A stretch of 64,000 nt of DNA from Scenedesmus sp. ARA3 (taxonomy: Eukaryota; Chlorophyta; Chlorophyceae; Sphaeropleales; Scenedesmaceae): positions 221,074 through 285,073 of the forward strand of contig RWJK01001943.1 of NCBI GenBank assembly GCA_004335835.1, in the 5' to 3' direction. The position numbers and the translations under genes are program-made. Of this stretch, positions 12,301-27,400 are shown piece after piece. Each line of letters opens with the position of its first letter. Position 1 is the first letter of the stretch. The notes beneath the pieces were generated by a model. It made no database searches. It worked only from the letters and a program-made list of their open reading frames with translations, and was not told the DNA's origin.

Positions 12301-15300
12301 GCTGCGCGTGGTGCCGCCTGGCACATACTGGCTAGCTGTCTCCTACATGGGGGCATCGCTCATCCTGCAGCCAAACATGTCAGCACCTGACAGCAGCATG
12401 CAGCGGGGCCTGTTAAAATCGCGCTTTGGAGTGCGCAGCGTCACCCCGCAGATGGGCAGCATTGGAGGCGGCAGCCTGCTGAGCATTGCTGGCCAAGGAT
12501 TTGACGCCTTGGATCTGTCAACAGCTGTGGTGGTGATATCGGTGCCTGTCAGCACCACATTCTTGAACGGGGTGATCCTGTGCGACGTGGCGAGTATCAG
12601 CAGCAGTGGGGATGTGCTTACGTGCAGGACGCGCGCACATCTGGCTACTGATGCCAGCAGCGATGATGCAATGGGCTTTAGGCTGGAGGCACGCGACACA
12701 GAGCCAGGGTAAGTGTTCTTGTAATGGCAGCTGACGGAGGCGGCATGCGTTGTGGTTCACATGCTAATGAAGCACATGCGAAGAGCAGTTGTGACCCTAG
12801 TATGCGGCCCCCTCAAAGAGCAGGTGTGCGGGCACCTTCGGCTGCTCTGTAGTTGCATTGTGTTACTGGGCTATTTGCGCTTCACCAGACCGAATTTCAC
12901 CGCATTTGTTCTGTCCTTCTGGGGGTCATGGTGCCGCACAGGTCAGTGCAGCTGCTGCTGTGCTCCGACATGCCCAGCAATGACGCCCTGAAGCTCTACT
13001 GCTGGGACGACCCGACACCACGCACAACCTGCTACGGCACACAGCCTGGCGCATGCTCATTCAGTTACAGCTGGGCAGTCACGCCGCTTGTCACCTCTAG
13101 CAGCCCTGTTGCTGGTGTTGCTGGAGACACATTGCTGGTGACAGGCAGGGCGCTGGAAGACGTGACTGCTGTGTGGCTGCAGGCTAGCTGGGGCCGCCTG
13201 GCCTGCTCTGCGGTTCAGGTCACAGGCAGCAATGTAACATGCACCATCCCTGAAGCGCCTGCAGGCAGCTACCAAGTGGTGCTGCAGAAGGCCAATGGCG
13301 AGCTTGGCGTGGATGCTGTGCCATCACAGCCTGCTCGCTTTGTGTACAGCCCAGTCATCACTGCTGTGCGCAGCAGCGGTGGTGCTGTGGCGGCTGGCTC
13401 CATGCAGGGCGGGGCACTGCTGCAGCTGACCAGCAGTGCAGCTGCCTTCAACACCACAGCCATAGACCAGAACAGGGTGAGCCGCTGCAAGCTCTGTCAG
13501 GACGCTGCTGCACATAGCTTGGATGTATAATTGAGCCTTGTGGCTGGCCAGCTAATTGAGTTGACACAGCACCGCATGAAGTATTCCACCCCTGCAGTTC
13601 AGACTTGGCTGCTTTGTGCTTTTGTTGTGTGGTGTCTTGGTGCGCAGGTGCTTGTTGGTGGGTTGCCCTGTGAGGTCGATGCCGGCAGCGTGACAGCCAC
13701 GCAGCTGGCCTGCAGGGCTCCCTCGCTTGCAGGGCAGCTGCTGGCTGAGTTCTGGCAGATGCCAGCTGGCACACGCGTCATACCCCAGGACTTTGGCTCG
13801 TACAGTAGGCCAGGTGAGTGTTGCAGCCGCCGTCGCTCCCGCACACAGATGCTACATTATAGGTCGTAGAGTCTGCACATAGAGCATGGTTGTAGACCTG
13901 ACAGCTGAACACATATAAGGTGCTGCCGCTGCAGAACCCTCAGCGGCTGCGCAACCAGTTACCACCCCATGAATGTGCAACCTAAGTGTTAGGCTCAGCT
14001 TTGTGACGCAGTGTCGCTCATACTATAGCACTCTGCTGTGCTGCGTGCTGCAGATGCGCGCATGTTCCTGCCCCAGCTGGATGTCAGCTGGGGCGCGTCA
14101 GCGCCTGCCGGCATCTCCTCGGACTCCTTTGCTGGGCGCTTCAGGTTTGTGCTGCGGGTGCCTGCGGGCGGCAACCACAGCTTCACACTCAGCGTGGACG
14201 ACCAGGTGAGGCACGCTGCTGCAGCGAAGGACCGGTGCACTGCAGTAGACCAGTGAGGAGGGTATGCTTGTCACTACACTCCCAGCTGCAGGCTGCTGTG
14301 ACTTACCAAATGCAATGTGCGCACAAGCAATTGCGCAGCCACCCTGTATCTGACAGTATCACTTCATGTCTTGGCGACTGAGGAAAGCACGATGCTGCTG
14401 TGCTGCTGTCCGCATGCTTGCTTGCTGGCCATGCCTGTGCTTTGTTATCCGATGACGCCAGGCGCGGCTGATCGTTGACGATCAGGTGCTGCTGGACAGT
14501 GTGGTGGGCTACACCGGCACTGCCAGCATGCTGCTGCAGCAGGGCTGGCATGACGTTGAGGTGCACTTCATGGAGTTTGACGGCGCAGCATCAATACGGC
14601 TGGCTGTCTCTGTTGATGGCGGGGTGAGCGGTTTGCTGCATGGCTACCGCAGCGGCGCCTGCTGCGCTTGCTTTGCGCTGCTGTGCACTGCTAAACGAGG
14701 GTTTTCTCTGTCCGCTTGCGTTCGGTGTGATGGAAGTGGTTGTTCTTGGAAAGTTGTTAGCAAAGGTGCTGGTAAGTGTAGGCCTACAAGTTATGGTGCC
14801 TGGTGACTTTTGCCACCTGAAGAGAGTGTCAGCATACAAGTGCTTAACGAGCGCAGTGCTGCAGTCCTGCCTGCTGGCAGATACTCTAGACCACAGGTGC
14901 AGCAGCCCCAAACACTCACCCAGAATATGTTGCGGCTGTGCTGCTCTGTCCTGCTGTGCCTTGCAGCCCAGCATAACCATCCCGCAAAGTCAAATCTACC
15001 TGGCACGCCCGGGCAGCATGGTCCCTGTTCAAGCCTTGATCAACGGCGCTGCAGCTCGCAGCAACTGCAGCAGCAGCACCTCAACCGTTCCCAGCACAGC
15101 CACGCCACCATCACCAGCACCAGACGCTTCTGAGGCTACCAGCCTTGCAGCTGCAGGCCCTGCTTGTGGCTACTTCCCTAGCAGCTACCTGACACCTACA
15201 GTCATCAGCTTTGCAGTGAGTGCTGCACCTGACAGTGGGTCGCCTTCAGTGCTGACGTTGACTGGAGCCCTGCTGACCAACCAAGCAGGAGATGTCACTG

Positions 15301-18300
15301 TCACAGTGGGTGGGGAGCAGTGCAGCATCACAGAAGCGGCTGCTAACGGCAGCAATGTCAGCTGCACACTGCCAGCTCTGCCAGCTGGTGATGCGGATGT
15401 CATGTTGGTGATAGCAGGTGCTGGCTATGCGGCAATGCCAGGAGGCAGCAACACTGTGCGCATCACCACGCCATTGGTCACCAGAAGCCTTACTCCGGCC
15501 CGCGGCTCCTACCATGGTGGAGTGGTGCTGTCTGTTGCTGGGTCTGGCTTTGCAAAGCTCCCAAGCAACAGCAGCATGCAGATGGAAGTGACAGTATTCG
15601 GATTAGCGCCTGGGCCGATTGCACCAGCCTTGGCATCAGCAACGAACACACTGGCTGCCATTCGCCTGCCGTACTACAAGGCAGCTGTCAGCGCAGCCAC
15701 ACGGCAGCTGACACTGCAGCTGCGCGTGTTTGACCGTGCATCGAATGCCACAGTTGCTACAGCTACGCTGCCATACGTACTGGACACTGCGTACACACCC
15801 AGCGTCACCCGAATTACGCCAGCGACTCTAGAGCCCTTCACTCCTGCCAACATCACATTGTCTTGGTCAGTGGGTGCACCTGCAGCAGCAGGGGCTGTTG
15901 GCGTGAATGACAGCTTGCCGGCAGGTACTGCATCAGTGGCCAGGGTTTTCCTGCAAGGCCGGGCCACCGGCCGTGCTTATGAGTGCGGCTTGGTAGCAGG
16001 AGAGGGCGCCACACCGCAAGTGGTCATCACAACGAGCAACCTCAACAGCACGGCTGGCAGCTACCAGGAAGCTATTGCATGTCAACTTCCAGCCACATTG
16101 CCAGCAGCCGTGTATGATGTGTGGGTGTGCCTGGAGGGTGTTGGGTGCGGCTTTGCAGCAGCAGCTGTGCGGGTGCCTGTAAATGTCAGCAGCATCAGCG
16201 GGAGCGCTGGCAGCATTGCAGGAGGGACAGAGCTCGTCATCACAGGCACAGGTGAGACAGCGTCCTTTTGGTATGCGGCTCGGAGGTTACGCATGGTCAC
16301 CGCCACCTAATGTGATGTCTACCACACTGTGCCAAAGACACAGAGCTTTACATAAGAAGGTCTGCAGACGCCATACACTGCTGGATGCGTGTGCTTTCAA
16401 TCAGACAAGATTTGTCGCTGCAGCAGTTCATGGGGAATTTCCACGTTGGTGGGCCGCAGCAGCCAGATGACCAAACAGCCTGTTGTGCACAACTTGTTGT
16501 GTTGCTCCTTGCTTGATTCAGGTTTCTCGCCGGAGGTCGGTGCCGTGGCTGTGTCATTCGGCAACAGCAGCTGCGTCGTGACAGCCGTGAACGCAACCGC
16601 CATCACGTGCGTCACCGCAGCACTGGCAGCAAACATGACAGCTGGACGCGCCTACGCAGCAGTCATTACTCCCTCACAGGTGCGGCAGAGCAGCGCTGGC
16701 AGCAGTGTAAACACCGTGCTGTTGTGCTGCTCCTGTAATAGCCACATACAACTGCTTGAGCTTTCCTGTCACAGTGTTGGCACCAGGCAGCCATGCAACC
16801 CACCAATGCCACTCAACAACAACTGCTCTGCACTGCCCGCCCCATGCAGGGCGCCGCTGCGCAGGCATTCAACTCCACCACCTTCACCTATGACGCAGCC
16901 CTCACACCAATCCTAGCCACCACCACACCAGCACGCGGCAGCACAGAAGGTGGCACAGCCATCACTATCACCGGCTCTTTTCCTGACAGCTTTGCAGGCA
17001 CCATGTCTGTGACCCTGGGCTCCACAACCTGCAGCAGTGCCCTGCTGGTTAACATCAGCACCATCACATGCACGTCAGGCAACCCAACAGCAGGCAACGC
17101 AACAGCACCCAAGCCCCGCGGACCGCAAGCTGTGCGTGTGCTGTTTGAAGGCCTAGGCTACGCAGCAACGCCGCAGCAGCTGCAGTCAGCAAACACATCG
17201 GCTGCCGCTGGCAATGTCACAGCAGCATCCAGCAGTGCTGCAGGTGCTGTGACGTATGAGTATGTTGACCTGTGGAGCCGCAGGACCACGTGGGGTGGCG
17301 GTGACCCTCCTGTGGAGGGCGACATGGTGCTGGTGCCTGCTGGCACGACTGTGCTGCTTGATGTGAGCCCTCCGCTGCTGTCTGCGCTGGTGCTGGAAGG
17401 AGACCTGCTGTTTGATGATGCAGCCGGAGAGGAGATACACCTGCAGGTGAGAGCTGCTGATGATGAGCGGATTGCGGTTGCAGCCGACACAACAGAGGCT
17501 GGCAGCCGTGAATGCAGAGTTATCTACAGCCTGTTGCGTTCTGCTAGCAATCGCATCAAGAGGCCACACAGCGTGTTTCAAGTGTGGCGCTGCTGCTGGC
17601 TCTGCTGCTGCTGCTACTGCTGCAGGCGGGCTACATCCTGTTGAAGGGTGGCAGCCTGCAGGTCGGCAGCGAGGAGCGGCCCTTCCCCGGCGCTGCCTGC
17701 ATCACACTGCACGGCGGCCCCGACTCCCGCGAGATACCCCTGTACGGCGGCAAGGTGCGCGCCGCGTGCTGAACAGCCAACCGCGCAACCATTTGTTGAA
17801 CTAAGTACCAATCCTGGTCATGCACAGCTCGAGCACTTACATCAGGCGGCATGCGCTGGCAGCCGCACTCAGACCTGTGTTTCCCACCTGATTACATCGG
17901 ATGTCATGTGTGCCTTTGGTTTACCCTGCTTGCCAGCCTTTCAAGCTTTGACTGCATGTTGTTGGATGGGTGTTTGAACACAGGTGCTGGCAGTGCGTGA
18001 CGGCAGCGTGCGCCTGCACGGCCTGCCCAAGCAGCCCACCTGGACGGTGCTCAACGCCACTGCCAACGTCGGCGACACAATCATCACCGTCAACGGCCCC
18101 ATCAACTGGCAGGTCGGCGACCGCATCGTCATTGCATCCAGCAGCTTCTATGCAACAGACGTGGACGAGGCGACGATCACAAACATCACAGCAATTGGGG
18201 ATGAAGGCTCGGCAGCGGTGCAGCTGGAGCTTGATGTGCCACTGGTGTATACACACCTGGGTGAGGTGGTGACGGTGCCTGGCGACAGTCACGTGCTGGA

Positions 18301-21300
18301 CATGCGCGCAGAAGTGGCAGTGCTCAACAGGTGAGCCGCAGCACTGGGTGAGGGGGCCTCGGGGTGGCAGTCACCCAGCTGCAGTTGTGCACGAACTTTC
18401 CAACTTAGTGTCCACTGCAGTGCATGCTGCCATGCAATAGCATTGATAGGGGAACGTCGCGGTGTGCGCATCAACGCAACTACGCCAGTGCAGGCCATAC
18501 GGTGGGTCCTGGGCATGGCAGCTTGTGCTGCATGCCCGCACTCACACATGTCCCTGACTTTGCTGTCACAATGCCGCACCCCTCAGCTTTGCTGCGCACT
18601 GGCTGGCTCTGCTGCATGCTGTCCTCTGTCCTCACACTTCCTGCAACCTGCCCTGCACAGGAACGTCCGCCTGATGGGCGACCCATCCTCCCCAGAAACC
18701 CTCTACGGTGCACAAGTCATGGTCTCCACGCCAGCGCGCCGCCCACGCGCCATCCTGCGCTTTACCCATGTTGAGGTGCAGTGGGGTGGACAGGCCTTCC
18801 GGCTGGGCCGCTACCCCATCCACTTCCACATGCATGGCGATGCTGCCATGCAGTCTTGGGTCAAGGGCTGCAGCATCCACCACTCCTTCCAGAGGGCTGT
18901 TACAATTCACGGCACGCACCGGGTGCTGCTGGAGAATAATGTGGCGTATGACATCATGGGGCACACGTACTTCTTTGAGGATGCTCTTGAGTGGGGTGAG
19001 GGCCTGGCTGGCGCGTGCGTTGTGTACTGGTGTCGCAGCGGCTGTGATGCACTCTGCTGCATGCACTGTGCAGCTTGAAGTGAGGCAATGGCTGATGATT
19101 GATTGGGATGTGGAATTGGGATGTGGCTTGCAGCAAGCATGCGTTCGCCTGCTCCTTCATTCCCATCAACACATGGTTTGTATGCAATGCAGCATTGTGT
19201 TGCGGCAGCCTGCATTGTGTGTTGCCGGGCGCGCGTGCTGTACGCAGCTGTGCGACTCATTGTGCCTGCTGCTTGTGTTCTTTGTGGTGTGCAGGCAGCG
19301 TGCTGCGGGGCAACCTGGGCATACTGACCAGGGTGTCAAATGCGATGCTCAACACAGACACAACACCTGCGACATACTGGGTAAGCTGGAGAGCAGTCAG
19401 CAGAGAATGGAGCAGCCTACCAACACCCAGGAATAATCTTGCCTGTACACCTTCCTGTTGGTTGTGTGCACAGTATCTACAACATCTTTGGCTGCGTTTT
19501 GTGCTTGTCACTCATCAAGTGTATCTGGTAATGGCTGCTGCCCACCGCAGATCACCAACCCCAACAACACCATTGAGAACAACGTGGCAGCTGGTGAGTG
19601 CTGGAGGCCAGCAGCGCAATGCACTCGCCTGATAATCACAGTTGCTCACCCCATTGAGCATGCAGCTGCCTGGTTGCCCTAGCAATGCGCTCCTGTCTAC
19701 AGCCAGCTGTTGCTGCACCTGAACCACATCAACGTTCATCCATCCACCGTGTGCTGTACCTGCTGCTGCTGCTGCCGTCAACACCCGCAGGCTCTGCCGG
19801 CTACGGCTTCTGGTATCGCCTGCTGGACTTCCCTGAGGGCCCCTCCTTCACCACCAGCTACTGCCCCAAGTTTGTGGCGCTGCGGCGCTTCGCCAACAAT
19901 GCAGCACACAGCAACATGTTCTACGGCCTGCGCATCCACCCAGAGTACTACCCCAAGACCAACCCCTGCGATAACACCTTCCAGCAGCTGCCTGCTGTGT
20001 TTGATGGGTTCATCAGCTACAAGAATGGCGTGAAGGGAGCCATGTGCACGCAGGTTGGGCTGGTGCAGCTGCGCAACTTTACGGTGGCTGACAACGGCGC
20101 CGGGCCGCGCGTGCACGTCATCAACGGCAAAGGCGAGTAGCTGCTGCAGCACGGAAAAAAGGGCTGTATGCTGGGCGCGAAGCGAGGCCTGCAAGTGCAC
20201 TTGATGTTGCACTCAAGAGTGAGCTGTGCACGCTGCAGTACAGCCAGCTGGCTGTCAGAAGCAGCAACCAGACTGACATGTTTATGATGTGTGCGCTGCT
20301 GCAGAGCACGGTGGCGGCATTGAGATTGCGTGGGTGGTTGATGACAGGAGCCAGGCCAATGTGGTGCTGGAAAACATGGCAGGCGTGCAGGACTCACTGA
20401 TCATTTCAAGGACGGAGGCCGGCAGGCAGGGCACTGCAGGGGCATGGCCCAGCAACAGGGGCGTGAGGGGCCTCATCACACAGGTGAAGCATTGTTTGAC
20501 TGTGTGCAGGCTGGAGTATACAGACTTGCTCAAGGTGTACAGCCTGCGCCACATCGCTGGTGTTGAACTGTAAGCGTGCAAGGAAAGCACTTGGGCTGCT
20601 GTCCAGTGCTGCTTGATCGCATTGAATGTTGCTGACACATGCGTGCATACGTGCCTCACCTCTGCAGAGCCCGCCACACGGCCACCCGAGGCACAGCGCG
20701 CTCATGTCGGTCATCAACGTCACCTTTGTCAACTTCACAACCTCGGACATCCAGTTCAGGGCGCTTGAGGCCTGCGGCAAGTGCAAGAACTTCCAGGGCG
20801 GAGCCACCACCTTCACGCGCAACCTCACGTTCATCCAGCAGGGCAAGCCAGCACTGGCAGACTGGAGCTGGGGCCACCAGGGAATATACCTGGACACAGA
20901 CGGATCCCTGATCAACCAGAATACCTTGGACAGCAATGATCTGCCGACAGAGTGGAACCTTGGACCTGGTGTGACGTACCACTCTGCTGTGGAGAGTCAG
21001 CTGTTTGACGAGCCGGAGTGTGTGTACATCGGCAATGGCAACGCGGCGTACTGTAAGCCTGATTTGGCTTTCAGGCGGGTCATGCTCAACAGTCATGGGC
21101 CAACTGCGCTCAAATTCAGGTGCGGGACAGGATTCCAGACGCGCTGTGGTCTGCATTGCCATGCGTATAAACACAGGTTGCAGCATACATTGCTATACTG
21201 CCAGTGAAGTGTGCATGCATCATAGGTATGGTTTGCAGGACCATGCTTGCCGCAGCACCACGTTTGTTACAGCAAGGCAGGGCCGGCAAACACACATGTA

Positions 21301-21335
21301 CACAAGGTTGTGGCTGCTGCTGCTGCTGCTGTTGC

Positions 21336-21392
<57 letters not shown>

Positions 21393-21442
21393 NNNNNNNN
21401 NNNNNNNNNNNNNNNNNNNNNNNNNNNNNNNNNNNNNNNNNN

Positions 21443-21493
<51 letters not shown>

Positions 21494-24400
21494 AGGGACC
21501 TGCTGGTCACCTCCGATGCCACCAACCGCACCAGCCGCGTGCACCACACCAACTACAACGAAGATGTGAGCAGGCAACACAAGCACTGCACCGGACGCTG
21601 GCTTGCATCGAGTTTATGTATGCAAAATTGCATGCACAACTGCAGCAGCCGCAGTAGTTGGTGCGCATCATCACTATGCCAGCATCATGTTGTGTGCAGT
21701 CCCCTCTACCTATGCCCTGCTCATGCACTGGCAATGTGCAACTGTGCAGGGGTACCAGTTCACCTGTGCTACCCGCCGTAGCTACTGGCTGCACTGGGAC
21801 ACGCCATACCAGCTCAGCCCTGAAACGTTCTCCCTGCACAAGCCAGATCTGATGAATGCCACACACGGCTGGCTCTACCTCACAGCCAAGTGGCCGCAGG
21901 TGTGTTTTGGGATGTCGTTGCCATCTGCAGACTGCTTTGTTTGGCAGGTTGGCATTGGCATGCTGCTGCCAGTAGTAGCATCACGCTCAGGCTGCACCAT
22001 ACTCAAATGCGCTGGCAGTGCCAACTTAGCAAACTAGCCAGCAGCAACCTGCTGACTTGGCATTGGATCTGATGACAACTTAATGCAGGTGTATGACCGA
22101 GTCACTGTCAACGGCAAGTCTGCCAGCCCACCAGCCACAGCCCTGCCAGCCACGCCCTTTAATGCAAGCCACGGAAGCCTCTTCTACAACAAGACGTTGT
22201 CACCAGTTGGCTGGTGGTGGGGCAATGAGACCTTCAACATGACCACCGCTGCCGCGCTGCTGGCGGGCAGGTCAGATTCAACGCTGCGCGTCACGCCTGT
22301 GGAGTGTCCCGTGCAGGGCTGCAACGTGCTGGGCAAGCCTGCGGCAGACTTCAGGAATGGGACGCTGCTGTGGTCTGACAACGCAACATGGTGGGTGCCG
22401 TGTGCGTGTCTAGATATCTGCAGCTGTGTGTGCAAAGCTGCGCCTTACGCAGCATGCAGCCAAGCAGGCAATGGCTGCAGTAGCTGCTTGTGTGAGCAAT
22501 GCTACGGCACTGGCTTGCTGGGACCTTACTGAGCGGCCACTTGTGCAACTTGCAGGGCCAACACCACCACTGGCAAGCCCAGGGCTGGCAGCAATGTGAC
22601 CATTCCATTCGGCTGGAACCTGGTGATCGATGAGAGCCCACCTCCCCTGTACATGCTGGTCATCGAGGTGTGCGAGAGCTGCACAGTGCACTGCAATCTG
22701 CGCTGATCCAGTAGTGTGCCTGCCCCAGCCAACCTGGCACACATGGGCGCTGTTGCCTGTCCATGCTTCACTGCTGTGATCTGGCCGTACAGCCACAATC
22801 AAAATTGCCATTTCAGCAGCTGATCCTGCTCTATACTGACCAACAAATTGCTGCCACAGCACCTATGCCCACACTGGCTTCTGCAACTCATGCTGCAGGG
22901 CAACGTGTGGTTCAGCAACACCACCAACATCACCCTCGCAGCCAGCTTCATCATCGTGCAGCGCACAGGCGTGCTGTCGGCTGGCTCGCCAGATGCGCCG
23001 CACCCCACGCCAGCCACCATCCTGCTGGCGGGCACGCGGCAGACGCCCCAGCTGGCCATCAGCAACGACCTTGTGCTGGGCGCCAAGGTGGGCTGCATAC
23101 TTTTCTGCTTGCTTCACTTCATGCAGCAAGCGCTTTTCGTTGCCAAAAAGGTACCGTGCAGCTGCGCAGCAGAGCATAGGTCTTGTGGTGCGCCGTGCAT
23201 ACGCTGCTTAGCTCTGTGGGGCTCCGACTCCTCGGAGGAGGGTTGGCCTGCCTGTGCAGAAGCTCTGTCATGCAGTGTGGCTACCTAAGGTGCAGATTTT
23301 CAACATGTGCCTCTTGCTGACATGCAGGTGCTGGCTGTGGTGGCAGGCGGGCGCCTGTCCCTGCACGGCAGCAGCATCCCCACACGCATCACGCGGCTGG
23401 CAGCGCCAGCTGCTGCTGGCTCCAGCAGCATCACAGTGGATGGCAGCAGCAGCAGCCTGGCTGGCTGGGCTGCTGGAAAGCAGATCCTGGTGACCAGCAC
23501 CACCTTTAACCCTGATCAAGTGGAGTTCAGGCGCATTGCTGCTGTGCAGCCTGCCGCTGACAGCAGCCAGCTGGTGCTGGTGCTGGACAGGCCTCTGGAT
23601 TGGAGCCATGGAGGGGGTGTATACAGGTGGGTGCACACATACACTATAAAGTAGCTGCTGTTGCCAGAGGCAGTGAAGTTGGTGACTACATTGGGGGGGG
23701 CATGCAGCTTGGCGTGGCATTCATTTCCAGCATATATGCAGTGCATAGATTAGCTGGCTGCTGCGTTTGTCCTCTACTTGTTCTCAGTCTAAAACGCTCA
23801 GTCTGAAAGGGTCTGCCTGGTGCCGTATACCTTGTCCTCTGTGGTTGTGCAGCTACGCCAACTCACCATACACACTAGACACCCGCGCCGAAGTGGCCCT
23901 GCTGGACTCCAACGTGGTCATCGCACCAGCAGATGGCAGCCTGCAGTACGGTGCTGGCGGCAACAAGTTTGGGCCCCGTGTGCTGGCTGCCGGCAACAGC
24001 AGCTGCCAGCTGGCCAACATCCAGATGAGCTTCTGCGGGCAGGCAGGCCTCACCCGCGCCTGCGTGCAGTTCCAAGGGTGCGCGGCTGGGCTTAACGAGT
24101 GCCGTGTATGCAAAGTTGCAAATGTGCTGGAGGTCACAGTCTAGCAGCTGCGTGCGCACAAGGATGACACTAGCGCTTGCTGCTTTGCTGCTGGTTGCAA
24201 TCTCAACATTCTGCTGCTGCTGCGGCGGCGGCTGCTGCTGCTGCTGTGCACAGGCTGACTGGCCAGGCTCATGACAACAGCTACCTCAGGTCCAGCGTCA
24301 TTCTGCGCGCGCATGACGCCGCACTGCGCACACTGCCTGGCACTGCCAGCGTTAAAGCAGCCAGCGGCGTGCTTGTGCGCGGCAACGTGTTCTTTGAGAG

Positions 24401-27400
24401 CTATGACACGAGCACAGTGGTGGTTGGTGGCCACCATGCGCTGCTTGAGGGCAACCTTGCACTGGGCACCATCAAGGACATGTCGGGTGAGCGACAGCAT
24501 GCACAACAATGTGTACACATGCACAGTGTCATGCATGTATTGATACCAACCGTTCGGCAAGAACAGCAGCGCTGCGCAACCTGAGCAGCCCGGGATCCTG
24601 CAGGCAAGCAGCTGAGCAGCAATTTGCGGTGTATATGCTAGCAGCAGCTGCGACCATGCACTAGAGCCTGGTGTTGGCTGAGTCTGCCTGCTCCACTGTC
24701 GCTGCAGGCAAGTCAAGTTTTGACACCCAGCTGCCGGCAACGTACGAGCTGTGGAACAGCGCCGTCAACAACAGCCTGCGCGGCAACATCGCTGCTGGCA
24801 GCCATCGCCTGGTAAGCTGCTGTTGCACACAGCTGCTGCGTTACGCGTAAACAATGCAACCATAGACTACCAGCTGGAAGCGCTGTCACTGCGCTAGCCC
24901 TCAACTGTTGCATCCATGTTTGCTTGCGGCGCTGCTGCAGGGTTACCACATTCCTGGCGAGCCATGCAGCCGCATCCAACCCCTAATGACCGGCAACGTG
25001 GCCCACAGCAACCTGGCAGGCGTCATCCTGCGCGCGGAGCCGGGTGGCAGCAGCTGTAGCCGCCTGTCCAACTTCACCAGCTGGGCCTCCTGGGACTTTG
25101 GGCTGATCACCATGAAGGGAATTACCAGCGACCTGCAGCTGCAGCATGTGGTGATCGCAGGTGCGCTGGGCTTGGGTTGCTGCATGTTGGCGCATTCTGT
25201 AGCTGTGAATGGGTGCAGGTCTGAAGGCAGTCTGCACTAGGCTGTGTTGGAGCACGTGCGGCGTGGCTGGCTCAGTGCGAGCTGCATTGCACATGTGCAC
25301 ATGTGTGTGGGAGATATGGTCACAGCGAACAGAAGCATCCTGCTGTTGGCAATTCAGCACTGCAACCTCCAACTTTGCCGATGTGCGCTGTGTTCATTGC
25401 CACGCAGACATGCGGCACGTCGGCATTCTGGTCCTGCGCAAGGCAGCCATGACTGAGCCAGCCGCCGTCACATTCACCGGTGGGCTGCTGGTGGGCCGCA
25501 GCAGCGGGGAGGTCTGCGCAGCCTGCCGCGCCCCGTCTGATGCTGGCTGCCACCCACGGCTCAGCAGCAGGAGCTACGACAGGGCGGCGCCGTTTGGCGC
25601 GAGCGTGGGGCTAGCGTCGTCTGTGTTTGCGCTGGACTTCACCGTAGGCCCAGGTGGGTGATGCTAGGTGGATGCAACATGTGGCAATGACAGGTCAGCA
25701 CCCAGCAGCAACAAGTGCGCGAAGACGCAGGCATGCCATGTGTTGGCAGCAGCAATTGTAACGGTACAAATTTAATGCATGCAGCAGAAGGGGTGCTGTT
25801 CCACGTAGTAGTACTGCAGGCATCTGGCTGCAGACTGTACGCGGCCGGTGCAGCAGCGTTACTGGAGTCAGCTGCTCCGCTGCAGCATCTCAAATTGTGC
25901 TTCTCCTGGTCTGCAGCATCAAAGAAGTGCTGTGGTTGCGTTTGTGGTGCTGCGTGCAGAGATGAAGCCCTGGGACCACACCCACGCCTACCACAGCATC
26001 CTGGGCAACATGCGGGTGTCTGGAGTGACGCTGGCCAACTTTGAAGGGCCCGCGGCATGCGGCAGCATCCCCGCCAGCGGCGCCTTTGCGCTGTCGAACC
26101 ACCCACATGCGCCAGACGCATTCCATCCACACTTCTTCAGCAACGTGAGCCTACGGCTCTGGCTCATCTTGGGACGCATACGATACAATCCTGTGTTTGT
26201 ATATGTTATGCCTGTCTCCCACTAGGATGCTGGTTTGAAAGCATCAAGTCTTTGTGCGTTGCCATAGGCAGTCGATACCAACACCTGCATACAGCGTACT
26301 GTCAGAGCCGTGCCAAGCAAACCTGCACCTGCTGTATGCGTCGTCGCCCCTGCAGATGACCAAGGTCAACGTGCCAGACGCGGGCCTGTTCCTCATGCAC
26401 GGCCCTGACCCAGAGTGGCGCAATGAAGCAGATTGCGGCGAGGCAACATACACACGGCCAGACGGCAGCACCATCCCACTCAACTGCGCAGGCCCCAAGC
26501 ACGCCTACTTCAGAGATAGCGATGGCAGCCTCACTGGAGTGCCCGGCTCTACTGTGTTAGGTGCTTATAATGCACCTAGATCGGATAGTCTCATCGACCA
26601 GGGCAGTGCTGTGGTGCCTGGGCCATGTAGCTGGGTGGCTGCCTTCCAGGGGTATCATTGCAGGCCTGGGGTTACAACCACGCAGCTGGGCAGTGGCTGG
26701 CTGCCCAGCCCCATGCCTGCTGCAGGCATCTGGGGGGACCCGCAGATGCTGGTGGTGGAGTCCAGGTGCGTGCACATGCCTTGATAGTGCGTCGAGCTGC
26801 AGCAGTTGGCAATGCAAGCTGCTTGGCAAGAGGATGGTTTGGTGGGGCTTGTGCTGCTGGCTGGGTTTGTTAGCCTAGCCTGGGAATAAGCAAGGCCTTC
26901 TTGGCAGCATCGACCAGCACATGCATGGCAGCATGCAGCAACCCACCAACCGCCAACCACTGATTAGTCTGGGATACTCCAGCTGCGGGCAGCCGCTAAC
27001 ACGCCATATGCATGCGCATGCACCTGCCTGCCTGCAGGGACTCTGACAGCGAGGACCGCAACTTCAGCCCCGTGATGCTGTCTGGTGGCGGCGTCACCGA
27101 CCTGGCCATCACAGCCATGGACCAGGGCTGGTGCATGCAGGCCTACACCTGCCAGAAGCGGCTCTCGTGAGTGCTGCAGCTGTGCCATATTGGTTGGACT
27201 AGAGCTGATTGTATTAGTATACCAATCACATGCCGTGGTTTGCATTGGCAGCAGAGAATGCATTGGTGTTTATCTGCTGGCAACACACAAGCGCCCATCT
27301 GTCAGTAGCCAAGACAGCCTGTTGCAGTACTGTGACAATCTCTGCTGCCTTCTCGCTGCTGTGTGCTGCCTGCCCTCAGCACCTTCTGGATGACTGCTGC

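Noticed and set aside
14640..14966. Open extension upstream of fibrocystin-L exon 21
   Set aside because: The frame happens to be open through the intron, but the TTGCAG acceptor at 14966 and the PA14-to-IPT transition fit better; the extension is Cys/Leu-rich like other intronic CTG translations.
21005..21781. Leu/Cys homopolymer frames around the gap at 21393
   Set aside because: They are translations of the CTG microsatellite and of N bases, not proteins.
24941..25400. Alternative fibrocystin-L exon starting near 25330 (ASCCWQFSTATSNF...)
   Set aside because: The acceptor at 25407 has a better pyrimidine tract and yields the beta-helix turn ADMRHVGILVLR; the alternative adds Cys/Trp-rich sequence without counterpart.
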